From: CAG-791 sp045130475
GTDB taxonomy: Bacteria; Bacillota; Clostridia; Lachnospirales; Lachnospiraceae
DNA length: 47,820 bases
NCBI GenBank assembly: GCA_045130475.1
Contig: JBGUPU010000014.1
Location: forward strand, 1-47,820
Reading direction: 5' to 3'
The notes beneath the pieces are model-generated. The model saw only the letters and a program-made list of their open reading frames with translations. It searched no databases and was not told where the DNA came from. How positions within the stretch are numbered: position 1 is the first letter of the stretch; each line of letters begins with the position of its first letter. This document shows positions 32,367-40,876 of the stretch, piece after piece. A program made the position numbers and the translations under genes.

Positions 32367-33350
32367 ATGCAGGACAGACGTCCGGGAAATGACAAGAGGG
32401 GAGAGCGGCAGGACAGCCACCGCGGATCTTCCTACGGAAAAGAATACAGAAACGAATCGGGCAGAAGAGAAACGCGCAGGGACGACCGGAGAGAAAACCG
32501 CGGAGACAGAGAGTTTAACGGCCGCAGGGATGAACGGAGAGACAACCGCGCGGAAAGAGAGTACTCTGTCCGCAGCAGGACAGACCGGGACAGCAGATTC
32601 TTTTCCGGCGAGACAGAACCCGATGAAAACAGGATCGAAGGCCGCAATGCCGTCATCGAAGCCTATCGTGCGGGGAGGACGATTGAGAAGCTTTACCTGC
32701 TGGAAGGCCCTGCAGAGGGAGCGATGCAGACCGTACTGCGCCTGGCCAAAGACCACCATACACCGGTCCGCTTCCTGAACCGCCAGCGCCTGGACCAGCT
32801 TTCCCAGACCGGGAGACATCAGGGCGTCATTGCCCAGGCCGCCGCATTTCAGTATGCGGAGATCGAGGATCTCTTTGCCAAAGCGGCTGAAAAAGGAGAG
32901 GATCCTTTCTTTATCCTGCTTGACCAGATCGAAGATCCCCACAATCTGGGCGCTATCATCCGTACCGCCAACCTGGCGGGCGCCCACGGCGTCATTATTC
33001 CAAAAGACCGCGCGGTAGGTCTGACCGCCACTGCGGCAAAAGCCTCCGCTGGAGCCATTCATTTCACGCCTGTCGTCAAGGTGACCAACCTCTCCCGCAC
33101 CATGGAAGACCTGAAAAAACGCGGTCTCTGGTTTGTCTGCGCGGATATGGACGGCACCCCCATGACAAAACTGTCCATGACAGGCCCCATCGGCCTTGTC
33201 ATCGGCGCGGAAGGAAGCGGTGTCAGCCGTCTGGTCAGGGAAAAATGCGACATGACCGCATCGATTCCCATGAAGGGCGAGATCGATTCACTGAACGCTT
33301 CCGTTGCAGCCGGCGTTCTCATGTATGAAATTCTCCGCCAGAGAGGGTAA
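32367..33350 (+). CDS. rlmB: 23S rRNA 2'-O-ribose methyltransferase RlmB with long charged N-terminal extension
   Basis: A 327-residue SPOUT methyltransferase. Residues about 88-327 are a standard RlmB: EGRNAVIEAYRAG substrate-binding domain, then DQIEDPHNLGAIIRTANLAGAHGVII, LVIGAEGSGVSRLV and IPMKGEIDSLNASVAAGVLMYEI, the knot that binds SAM. It methylates G2251 of 23S rRNA. The first 87 residues are an Arg/Asp/Glu/Asn-rich disordered extension (RRETRRDDRRENRGDRE). AAAGGAAACC precedes ATG 32367. It lies between mrnC and sigH as in Bacillus, but no NYN-domain rae1 gene separates it from sigH. Confidence 0.95.
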   Translation: MQDRRPGNDKRGERQDSHRGSSYGKEYRNESGRRETRRDDRRENRGDREFNGRRDERRDNRAEREYSVRSRTDRDSRFFSGETEPDENRIEGRNAVIEAYRAGRTIEKLYLLEGPAEGAMQTVLRLAKDHHTPVRFLNRQRLDQLSQTGRHQGVIAQAAAFQYAEIEDLFAKAAEKGEDPFFILLDQIEDPHNLGAIIRTANLAGAHGVIIPKDRAVGLTATAAKASAGAIHFTPVVKVTNLSRTMEDLKKRGLWFVCADMDGTPMTKLSMTGPIGLVIGAEGSGVSRLVREKCDMTASIPMKGEIDSLNASVAAGVLMYEILRQRG

Positions 33351-33383
33351 ACCTCCGGAAAAAGAAAGATAACAGGAGCTTCA

Positions 33384-34040
33384 ATGCAGAAAGAATACTA
33401 CGAAGGCCTTACGGATGATGAGCTGATCGCCCTTTCCAGGGATAAAGACGACCGTGCCACTGAGACACTCATGAGCCGCTACAAAGGACTCGTGCGCAGC
33501 CGCGCCCGCTCCATGTTTATTCTCGGCGGCGATTCCGAGGATCTCATCCAGGAAGGCATGCTCGGCCTCTTCAAGGCACTCCGGGATTATGACCGGGGCC
33601 GTGATGCCAGCTTTTCCACCTTCGCCTCCCTGTGTATCTCGCGCCAGCTCTACACGGCGGTCCAGGCATCCGGAAGAAAAAAGCATATGCCCCTGAATAC
33701 AGCGGTCTCCCTGAGCGCGCCCGCCGCGCCCGCAGGCACCATCGACGGAAAAGAAGGACCGGAGCTGGAAGAGTCCATTTCCGATGACCTCAATACCATG
33801 TCTGCCGGCGGCTACGGGGCAAATCCCGAGAAGGTCCTCATCGACCGGGAAAACCTGGCCATCCTCCAGGAAAGGATAGAAAACGAGCTCAGCCCCCTGG
33901 AGAAGCAGGTGCTGGACCTCCATTTGACGGGCATGAACTACATTGAGATCGCCCGAATCCTCAACAGGGATGAAAAATCCACCGACAACGCCCTCCAGCG
34001 CATCCGCGCCAAAGTGCGCAGCTGGAAGAACCGGCATTAA
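33384..34040 (+). CDS. sigH: RNA polymerase sigma factor SigH
   Basis: A 218-residue sigma-70 protein of the SigH group. Region 2 contains LMSRYKGLVRSRARSMFILGGDSEDLIQEGMLGLFKALRDYDRGRDASFSTFASLCISRQLYTAV; region 4 has LSPLEKQVLDLHLTGMNYIEIARILNRDEKSTDNALQRIRAKV. In sporulating Firmicutes SigH drives early stationary-phase and sporulation genes. The gene position after rlmB matches Bacillus synteny, supporting the assignment. A region rich in Ala/Pro (about 112-155) links the two domains. AGGAG precedes the ATG. Confidence 0.92.
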   Translation: MQKEYYEGLTDDELIALSRDKDDRATETLMSRYKGLVRSRARSMFILGGDSEDLIQEGMLGLFKALRDYDRGRDASFSTFASLCISRQLYTAVQASGRKKHMPLNTAVSLSAPAAPAGTIDGKEGPELEESISDDLNTMSAGGYGANPEKVLIDRENLAILQERIENELSPLEKQVLDLHLTGMNYIEIARILNRDEKSTDNALQRIRAKVRSWKNRH

Positions 34041-34053
34041 AGGACAAGACAGC

Positions 34054-34653
34054 ATGCATAGTTTTTTTGCAACGATTTCAAGAATGAAATATATTGAGCG
34101 CTGGGCACTGATGCGCAGCTCCAGAGCGGAGAATCTCTCCGAACATGCCCTGGAAGTGGCCTCCATTGCCCATGCTCTGTGCACGATCGGAAATGTCCGC
34201 TACAAACGGGAACTGGATGCAGACCGGGCCGCCCTGCTCGGCCTCTATCACGATGCCACCGAGATTATCACCGGAGATATGCCCACCCCTGTCAAATACC
34301 ACAGCCGGGAGATACGGAATGCCTATAAAGAGGTGGAAGAAGCTGCGGCCCAGCGTCTGCTGCTCCTTCTCCCCGAAGACCTCAGGGAAGCCTATCACGG
34401 GATCCTCCTGCCGGAAAAGAGCAAAGATGCCCAAAAAGAGGAGTATCTGCGCCGCCTGGTCAAGGCCGCGGACAAACTTTCCGCCCTCATCAAATGCATC
34501 GAAGAGGAGAATGCCGGAAACGGTGAGTTCCGCACGGCCAAGAAGACCATTCAGGATTCCGTCGGCGAAATGGCGGCACAGATGCCGGAAGTGGCCGATT
34601 TCTGCAGAGACTTCCTGCCTGCTTACGGCAGTACCCTTGACGAACTGCTATAA
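34054..34653 (+). CDS. yfbR: 5'-deoxynucleotidase YfbR-type HD protein
   Basis: A 199-residue HD phosphohydrolase that matches YfbR: MKYIERWALMRSSRAENLSEHALEVASIAHALC supplies Arg and His for the metal site, LYHDATEIITGDMPTPVKY the HD pair and a conserved Glu, and VKAADKLSALIKCIEE the last Asp. It removes phosphate from deoxyribonucleoside 5'-monophosphates. It starts 13 bp after sigH with AAAGGAC as ribosome-binding site and closes the cysS-mrnC-rlmB-sigH run. Confidence 0.9.
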   Translation: MHSFFATISRMKYIERWALMRSSRAENLSEHALEVASIAHALCTIGNVRYKRELDADRAALLGLYHDATEIITGDMPTPVKYHSREIRNAYKEVEEAAAQRLLLLLPEDLREAYHGILLPEKSKDAQKEEYLRRLVKAADKLSALIKCIEEENAGNGEFRTAKKTIQDSVGEMAAQMPEVADFCRDFLPAYGSTLDELL

Positions 34654-34825
34654 AGAGGATCCCAAAAATATTCTTTGGAATGTTTTGATATGAAAAATAT
34701 TTTGAGCCGGTCACGCAAATCTGCGCGCCGGCTTAAAAAACCTGAAAAAACGGGAAATCACCATAAACAGCTAAAAACAGAAGAAAACAGCAAGAAACAG
34801 CAGAAATCAGCAGGAAAGACAAACT

Positions 34826-35566
34826 ATGACTATTTCTGTACTCACGATCATGCCCGAACTGTTCGGGAGCTTTTTACGAAGTCCTGTCATTGCCCGTGCG
34901 GTCAGGAACGGGGCTCTTGAGGTGGAGGTCATTGACATCCGGGAGTATGCCCCGGGCAGTTTCCGCCACATCGATGACTCCCCCTTCGGGGGCGGGGCGG
35001 GTATGGTGATGCGATGCCAGCCTGTCCTGGATGCCCTTCGGGCCTGCAGAACCAAAAACGACGGACACACGGTCATTCTCAGTCCTGCAGGAACTCCCTA
35101 TACGCAGAAGAAAGCCCATGCCTTCGCGCATGCAGAGCATCTCATCCTGATCTGCGGCCATTATGAGGGAATGGACGCCCGTATCTACCCGCATGCCGAT
35201 GAACAGATCTCCATTGGCGACTATGTGCTGACCGGGGGCGAACTCGCCGCCCAGGTCATCATTGATTCCGTCGCCCGCCTTCTGCCCGGCAGCCTTCGCG
35301 ATGCCAGTACGCAGGAGGAATCCTTTGAAAACGGTCTGCTGGAGTATCCCCAGTACACCCAGCCTGCCGTTTACGAAGGAGAGGCCGTTCCCGAAGTCCT
35401 GCGTTCGGGTGACCACGAAAAAATCCGCAGATGGCGCATGCAGCAGTCCCTCCTTCTCACCCGTGAACTGCGGCCGGACCTTTTTGCAGCCCATACTCTG
35501 ACGGAGGAAGAAAGCGCTCTCCTTGCGGAGGCGGAGCAGAACACACAGATTCACACGCAGACATAA
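34826..35566 (+). CDS. trmD: tRNA (guanine37-N1)-methyltransferase
   Basis: A 246-residue TrmD of standard length. The knot region has SPFGGGAGMVMRCQPVLDAL, LICGHYEGMDARIYPHADEQISIGDYVLTGGELAA and LLPGSLRDASTQEESFENGLLEYPQYTQP. It methylates G37 next to the anticodon and prevents frameshifting. In most bacteria it sits in rpsP-rimM-trmD-rplS; here none of those partners is adjacent, so it is a stand-alone gene 172 bp after yfbR. AGGAAAG precedes the ATG. The gap before it holds an imperfect GCCGG hairpin and a Lys-rich reading frame that looks spurious. Confidence 0.96.
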   Translation: MTISVLTIMPELFGSFLRSPVIARAVRNGALEVEVIDIREYAPGSFRHIDDSPFGGGAGMVMRCQPVLDALRACRTKNDGHTVILSPAGTPYTQKKAHAFAHAEHLILICGHYEGMDARIYPHADEQISIGDYVLTGGELAAQVIIDSVARLLPGSLRDASTQEESFENGLLEYPQYTQPAVYEGEAVPEVLRSGDHEKIRRWRMQQSLLLTRELRPDLFAAHTLTEEESALLAEAEQNTQIHTQT

Positions 35567-35615
35567 CATCATCGCCCCTTAGATCCCCGCCGGCCGGCTG
35601 TAAGCGGACTGTATA

Positions 35616-35674
35616 GGGATTATCAGCTAGGGCAGGAATATCTCAGCTAAGACAGGGATATCTCAGCTGAGGCA
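35616..35674. repeat. About 20-bp tandem repeat, 3 copies, before pepT
   Basis: Units 35616-35634, 35635-35654 and 35655-35674 share GGRATATCTCAGCTRAGRCA. The last contains the perfect palindrome CTCAGCTGAG. It is 38 bp from the pepT start. Confidence 0.9.
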
Positions 35675-35711
35675 GGGCGAACGATCATCAGACAGCTTTG
35701 GAGGCAGCACA

Positions 35712-36932
35712 ATGAGAGCGTATGAACGTTTACTGAACTATGCGGCAGTTAATACCACCAGCTATGAAAAGGGAGAGGGGACCCCGACGGGAGAGGGACA
35801 ATTTGACCTGGCCCGCCTGCTGGCAGAGGAGATGAAAGCACTGGGACTGACAGATGTTTTTGTCGATGAACATGCCTACACCTATGGCTTTATTCCGGCG
35901 ACTGCCGGTTACGAAGACCGTAAATCCATCGGTTTTATCGCACATCTGGATACCGTGGATGACTGCGGGGGAACTGATACCCACCCGCAGGTGATCGAAA
36001 ACTATGACGGAGGTCCGATTACTCTGGGAAGTTCGGGAAAGATCCTTGATCCGGCATTTTTTCCGCATTTGAGAGACTGCCTGGGAAAGACGGTCCAGAC
36101 AACAGACGGGACTTCGGTCCTGGGCGCGGACGACAAGGCCGGTATCGCGGAGATCATGACCCTGTGCGAGCGCCTGATCAGTGACGGAATCCCCCACGGC
36201 AGGATCTCTGTGTGCTTCACACCGGATGAGGAAATCGGACACGGCGCAGCCCTTCTGGACCTGGAAAAATTCGGGGCAGAGCTCGCCTATACGGTGGACG
36301 GATCAGTCCCCGGCGAGATCGAATATGAGACCTTCAATGCCGCGGCAGCCAGGCTGACGGTACACGGCTTATCCGTTCATCCCGGCGATGCCAGGGGAAA
36401 GATGATCAACGCCATGAAGGTGATCATGGAGGCGGACGCCATGCTTCCGCAGGACGAAGTTCCCGAGAAAACACAGGACCGCGAAGGCTTTTACCACCTG
36501 ACCGGCGCCCGCGGAAATGTATCGGAAGCATATTCGGACTATATTCTGCGCGACCACGACGCGGAAAAGTTTGAAGAAAGAAAAAGGAAAATGCAGCAGA
36601 TCGCCAATGTGCTCAATGAAAAGTACGGAGACGGAACTGTGTACTGCTTGATCAAAGACCAGTACCGCAACATGGCGGAGATCATCAAGGATCATCATGA
36701 AGTCATCGATGCGGCTGAAAAAGCTATCCGGGCAGCCGGACTGACTCCTTTCTCCCGGCCTGTGCGCGGCGGGACCGACGGAGCCCAGCTCTCATTCAGG
36801 GGCCTGCCATGCCCCAATCTCGGGACGGGCGGCTATGCCTATCACGGTTTCTATGAGTATGCTGTTGCGGAGGACATGGACACCTGCGTGGAGATCCTCC
36901 TTCAGCTGGTCAGAGAGTTTGCAAAGGCTTAA
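35712..36932 (+). CDS. pepT: Peptidase T (tripeptidase)
   Basis: A 406-residue M20B zinc aminotripeptidase of normal length. Metal and catalytic motifs are all present: FIAHLDTVDD (first His, Asp), VLGADDKAGIAEIM (bridging Asp), CFTPDEEIGHGA (Glu pair), AYTVDG, and RGGTDGAQLSFRGLPCPNLGTGGYAYHG with the last His. It removes N-terminal residues from tripeptides in the cytoplasm. TTTGGAGG precedes the ATG. It ends in a strong terminator at 37031-37063. Confidence 0.96.
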   Translation: MRAYERLLNYAAVNTTSYEKGEGTPTGEGQFDLARLLAEEMKALGLTDVFVDEHAYTYGFIPATAGYEDRKSIGFIAHLDTVDDCGGTDTHPQVIENYDGGPITLGSSGKILDPAFFPHLRDCLGKTVQTTDGTSVLGADDKAGIAEIMTLCERLISDGIPHGRISVCFTPDEEIGHGAALLDLEKFGAELAYTVDGSVPGEIEYETFNAAAARLTVHGLSVHPGDARGKMINAMKVIMEADAMLPQDEVPEKTQDREGFYHLTGARGNVSEAYSDYILRDHDAEKFEERKRKMQQIANVLNEKYGDGTVYCLIKDQYRNMAEIIKDHHEVIDAAEKAIRAAGLTPFSRPVRGGTDGAQLSFRGLPCPNLGTGGYAYHGFYEYAVAEDMDTCVEILLQLVREFAKA

Positions 36933-36955
36933 TATCTTAATATAGCGTATAGCGT

Positions 36956-36995
36956 AATACAGTCTGGCTTTTTCGAATACAGTCTGGCTTTTTTG
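36956..36995. repeat. 20-bp tandem duplication after pepT
   Basis: AATACAGTCTGGCTTTTTCG (36956-36975) is followed by a copy differing at one base (36976-36995). Confidence 0.93.
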
Positions 36996-37030
36996 AATGC
37001 AGGTCAGGCCTGAGGATTACAGGTGTACAG

Positions 37031-37063
37031 GCGCTGCCGGATCATGCCGGCGGCGCTTTTTTT
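37031..37063 (+). terminator. Terminator of pepT
   Basis: GCGCTGCCGG (37031-37040) pairs with CCGGCGGCGC (37047-37056) with one G-T pair, then seven Ts (37057-37063). Confidence 0.9.
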
Positions 37064-37076
37064 CTTCAGGAAATAC

Positions 37077-37107
37077 TTGACTACTGTGCCGACAGGTGTT
37101 ATATAAT
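37077..37107 (+). promoter_or_regulatory. Promoter of the DnaJ-class gene
   Basis: TTGACT (37077-37082) and TATATAAT (37100-37107), spacing 17 to 19 bp depending on the hexamer chosen. The leader of about 200 nt contains two GCGGCAGGC hairpin-prone segments and a 12-bp repeat. No CIRCE inverted repeat is seen. The 376-bp gap 36933-37308 contains no gene. Confidence 0.5.
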
Positions 37108-37194
37108 ATATATAACAAATAAAATAATTCAGCGGCAGGCGTTGTCTGCCGGATTTGTCCTGTAAAGACATCAGCGGCAGGCTGTGCTTCCGGT

Positions 37195-37242
37195 TTTTCC
37201 GTAGATTTTCCCGTAGATTATTCCGTAGATTTTTCTGTAGAA
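37195..37242. repeat. 12-bp tandem repeat, 4 copies, in the DnaJ-gene leader
   Basis: TTTTCCGTAGAT, TTTCCCGTAGAT, TATTCCGTAGAT and TTTTCTGTAGAA run without gaps from 37195 to 37242. Confidence 0.95.
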
Positions 37243-37308
37243 AGGAAATGATTACATACTTAAATCAGGAGACTTAACCATTCCCCGGAAGGAAAGGGGG
37301 TGAGATCA

Positions 37309-38538
37309 ATGGCAGCAGCATATAGAAAACCAAATGAAAAGGATCTGTACGCCATCCTCGGCGTAAAGCGTGACGCGGACGCTTCGCAGATCAAGAAAGC
37401 ATATAGAAAGCTCGCAAAGAAATACCATCCGGATTCCAACGCGGGAAACGCGGAGGCTGAGAAGAAATTCAAGGATATTTCGGAAGCGAACTCGATTCTC
37501 GGTGATGAAGAGAAGAGAAAGATCTATGATGAGTACGGCTATGCCGCTTTTGAGAGCGGTATGGATCCCAAAGAGTACGCAAAGCGCATGGAAGAGGCCA
37601 AAAAGGCTGGCTTCGGCGGTTTCGGAGGCGGTTCCGGATTCGGAGGCTTTGAGGGATTTGAGGGCTTCGGCGGTTCCGGCAGAAACGGCAGGTCGCGTGT
37701 CTTCCGCGGAAAAGACGGCAGCTACACAAGTTTCCATTTCGAAGGCGGAGACGGAGGCGACTACAGCAATATCTTCGAGCAGCTGTTCAGAAACGCCGGT
37801 GCGGCAGACGGCAGCAGTTATAGTAACTATGATGGCGGAGCTTCCCGCACCGGCTCCAGAGGCAGCGGCTTCAGTGGCTTTAGCGGTTCCTCTGGTTCTG
37901 CGGGCAGCGGCTTCGCAGGCGGCAGGGGAGCGGGCTTCGACGGTTTCAGCACAGGCAGCGGCGCCTGGGGTCCGGCAGAAAACCTGGATGCGGAGTTTCC
38001 TGTTACGATCTCCTTTGAGGAGGCTGTGACGGGATGCGACCGCAGCATCCGCCTGCAGAAAGCGGACGGCAGCGGAACACAGACTCTGCGTGTCCATATC
38101 CCGGCCGGCATCGACAGCGGCAAATCCGTCCGTCTGCGCGGAAAAGGCAATCTCTCTGCCGACGGCAGCCGCAAAGGAGACCTTCTCCTCAAGGTTACTG
38201 TACAGGAGAGCAAAGAGTTCACCAGAAAGGGACAGGACATCTACGCGTCTGTTAATGTTCCCTTTATTACCGCTGTCCTGGGCGGTGAGGCGGAAGTGCG
38301 CATGCCCAACGGCAAAAAGATCGTCTGCAAGATCCCCAAAGGAACGGACGCAGGCAAAAAGATCCGCATCCGCGGCAAGGGCATCCATGCCGAAAAGAGC
38401 AGTGCCCAGCCCGGCGATCTCTACGTCACCGTACAGATCCAGGTCCCCAAAGACCTGACCGATGCGGAGATCCGCAAACTCAGGGAGTTCGAAACGCTCT
38501 ACAAGGAGAGAACAGCCGGAAGACCCCACACCGCGTAA
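37309..38538 (+). CDS. DnaJ-class co-chaperone without zinc finger (CbpA type)
   Basis: A 409-residue type II J-protein. The J domain (about 10-75) has YAILGVKRDADASQIKKAYRKLAKKYHPD with HPD at 40-42. A long Gly/Phe/Ser-rich region (about 100-220) follows; the C-terminal substrate-binding domains (about 225-395) include VTISFEEAVTGC, HIPAGIDSGKSVRLRGKG and GDLYVTVQIQ. The four CxxCxGxG zinc repeats of true DnaJ are absent. It would stimulate DnaK ATPase and deliver clients. ATG 37309 is chosen because AAGGGGGTG lies 6 nt upstream. No dnaK or grpE is nearby. Confidence 0.93.
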   Translation: MAAAYRKPNEKDLYAILGVKRDADASQIKKAYRKLAKKYHPDSNAGNAEAEKKFKDISEANSILGDEEKRKIYDEYGYAAFESGMDPKEYAKRMEEAKKAGFGGFGGGSGFGGFEGFEGFGGSGRNGRSRVFRGKDGSYTSFHFEGGDGGDYSNIFEQLFRNAGAADGSSYSNYDGGASRTGSRGSGFSGFSGSSGSAGSGFAGGRGAGFDGFSTGSGAWGPAENLDAEFPVTISFEEAVTGCDRSIRLQKADGSGTQTLRVHIPAGIDSGKSVRLRGKGNLSADGSRKGDLLLKVTVQESKEFTRKGQDIYASVNVPFITAVLGGEAEVRMPNGKKIVCKIPKGTDAGKKIRIRGKGIHAEKSSAQPGDLYVTVQIQVPKDLTDAEIRKLREFETLYKERTAGRPHTA

Positions 38539-38554
38539 TTAAATCCTGAACGAG

Positions 38555-38594
38555 AAAAAACCTCTGCGCCTTTCAAAGGTGCAGAGGTTTTTTT
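38555..38594. terminator. Bidirectional terminator
   Basis: CCTCTGCGCC (38561-38570) pairs with GGTGCAGAGG (38579-38588), flanked by A6 on the left and T7 (38588-38594) on the right. It serves the DnaJ-class gene and possibly the converging acyl-CoA dehydrogenase transcript. Confidence 0.88.
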
Positions 38595-38667
38595 AGATAA
38601 TGCTTTCAGCAGATCATACAGATGTCAGAAACCGGATGTTTTGTCTGCCGATTCATTTTTTCGATGA

Positions 38668-39813
38668 TCAGCGGAGCATGGAGCCGGACATAACCATCTT
38701 CATGACTTCGGATGTGCCCTCGTAGATCTCGGTGATCTTGACGTCGCGGAGCTTGCGCTCTACGCCGTACTCACGGCAGTAGCCGTAGCCGCCCATGTAC
38801 TGAACAGCGTGACGGCAGACATCGTTAGCTACGGTTGCAGCAACGAGCTTAGCCTGTGCAGCGAGGAAGTTGTAGTTCTCGTGGTTGTCCTTCGCAACAG
38901 CTGCCTGCCATGTGAGGAGACGAGCTGCGTTGATCATAGCCTGGTCCTCAGCCATACGGAACTGAGTGTTCTGGAAAGCGGTGATGGGCTTGCCGAACTG
39001 CTTTCTCTCTTTGCAGTACTTGATAGCTTCGTCCAGAGCGCCCTGAGCGATACCGACAGACTGAGCTGCGATACCGATACGGCCGCCGTCGAGAGCCTTC
39101 ATAGCGATCTTGAAGCCGGTGCCTTCCTTGCCCAGCATGTCTTCTGCGGGAACGCGGACGTTGTTGTAGTAAACTTCTGCGTTGGAAGCTGCACGGATAC
39201 CCATACGCTTGATGTCGGGCTGGACTTCCAGTCCGGGAGTGTTCCTGTCAACAAGGAATGCGGACATGCCCTTGTGAGCGGGGACGGACTTGTCAGTCAG
39301 TGCGAATACCAGGAAGGTATCAGCGAAACCGGAGTTGGTTGTGAAGATCTTAGCGCCGTTGATTACATAGAAGTCGCCATCCTTCTCAGCGGTGGTGACA
39401 GCGCCTGCAACGTCAGATCCTGCATTGGGCTCGGTCAGGCCGAAGCAGCCGATCTTGCTGCCGTCTGCCAGAGGGCGAAGCCATTTCTCTTTCTGCTCGG
39501 GAGTTGCGAACTCTTCGATGCTGGAAGCGCAGAGAGAAGTGTGAACGGAAAGGGTGATGCTGGTGCTGGCGTCAACTTTGGAGATCTCTTCCATCATCAG
39601 AGCATAGGTCAGAACGTCCATGCCTGCGCCGCCGATTTCATCCGAGAAAGGGATGCCGAAGAAGCCAAGCTCCTTCATTTCGGCGATGATATCCATATTC
39701 ATCTCTTCTTTTTCGTCCATTTCCTCGGCTACCTTGGCAACCTTGTCCTGAGCGAATTTGCGGAACAGTTCCTGCATTTCCTTCTGGTCATCTGTTAACT
39801 GAAAGCTTACCAT
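38668..39813 (-). CDS. Short-chain acyl-CoA dehydrogenase (butyryl-CoA dehydrogenase-like)
   Basis: A 381-residue FAD enzyme: LTDDQKEMQELFRKFAQDKVAKVAEEMDEKE at the N terminus, CFGLTEPNAGSDVAGAVTTAEKDGDFYVINGAKIFTTN for FAD and substrate, QYMGGYGYCREYGVERKLRDVKITEIYEGTSEVMKMV with the catalytic Glu in IYEGTSE. Sequence and length fit butyryl-CoA dehydrogenase of butyrate producers, but other short-chain substrates are possible. It stands alone: no etfBA, crotonase or thiolase gene lies beside it, so its electron carrier is encoded elsewhere. ATG 39813 is preferred because GAGGAGG lies at 39820-39826. Confidence 0.93.
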   Translation of the reverse strand: MVSFQLTDDQKEMQELFRKFAQDKVAKVAEEMDEKEEMNMDIIAEMKELGFFGIPFSDEIGGAGMDVLTYALMMEEISKVDASTSITLSVHTSLCASSIEEFATPEQKEKWLRPLADGSKIGCFGLTEPNAGSDVAGAVTTAEKDGDFYVINGAKIFTTNSGFADTFLVFALTDKSVPAHKGMSAFLVDRNTPGLEVQPDIKRMGIRAASNAEVYYNNVRVPAEDMLGKEGTGFKIAMKALDGGRIGIAAQSVGIAQGALDEAIKYCKERKQFGKPITAFQNTQFRMAEDQAMINAARLLTWQAAVAKDNHENYNFLAAQAKLVAATVANDVCRHAVQYMGGYGYCREYGVERKLRDVKITEIYEGTSEVMKMVMSGSMLR

Positions 39814-39893
39814 ACAATGCCTCCTCATAAAAATGTGGAAAGTGTTGGAGAGCTTGAATATTCCCCAACGAATAAAATGAATTTCTAATAATT

Positions 39894-39922
39894 AGCATAC
39901 TAACTAATAGAGGAAATTGCAA
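39894..39922 (-). promoter_or_regulatory. Promoter of the acyl-CoA dehydrogenase gene
   Basis: Minus strand TTGCAA (39917-39922), a 17-bp spacer and TATGCT (39894-39899), 80 bp upstream of the start. Confidence 0.55.
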
Positions 39923-40049
39923 GACTAACCTGTTAATTTTTTGCCACAATATACAACAAAAAATGCTGATGATTTTTGTGCATTATTCAGTACACATATA
40001 TTTGATGCATAAATCATGTGTGCAAGAGCGTGCTTGTTCTATAGATGGG

Positions 40050-40096
40050 GTGGTGTCAGGGGGTGGTGTCAAGGGGATGGTTCCCCTGACACCCCC
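40050..40096. repeat. REP-like palindrome after kdpE
   Basis: GGTGTCA (40065-40071) pairs with TGACACC (40087-40093) and GGGG (40073-40076) with CCCC (40083-40086), around ATGGTT. The left arm is duplicated (GGTGTCAGGGGGTGGTGTCAA). It directly abuts the kdpE stop codon and may end the potassium operon transcript, although no T tract follows. Confidence 0.8.
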
Positions 40097-40097
40097 G

Positions 40098-40805
<708 letters not shown>

Positions 40806-40817
40806 ATTCAGTGAACC

Positions 40818-40855
40818 TTCCTGTAATGATTATTCATTCCTGTAATGATTATTCT
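40818..40855. repeat. 19-bp tandem duplication between kdpD and kdpE
   Basis: TTCCTGTAATGATTATTC with a trailing base occurs at 40818-40836 and 40837-40855, followed by degenerate AT-rich copies. It separates two genes that are usually closely coupled. Confidence 0.9.
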
Positions 40856-40876
40856 AATGAATATTCTGATTATTCT

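Noticed and set aside
34690..34920. Lys-rich small open frame between yfbR and trmD
   Set aside because: Low complexity, overlaps the trmD start in another frame, and has no ribosome-binding site or family resemblance.
37195..37242. CRISPR-like array
   Set aside because: Units are 12 bp, adjacent and without spacers; the same holds for every other repeat in the window.
37108..37308. CIRCE element before the DnaJ-class gene
   Set aside because: No TTAGCACTC-type inverted repeat is present; only short tandem repeats.
38809..39798. 329-codon open frame on the plus strand
   Set aside because: Antisense to the acyl-CoA dehydrogenase gene.
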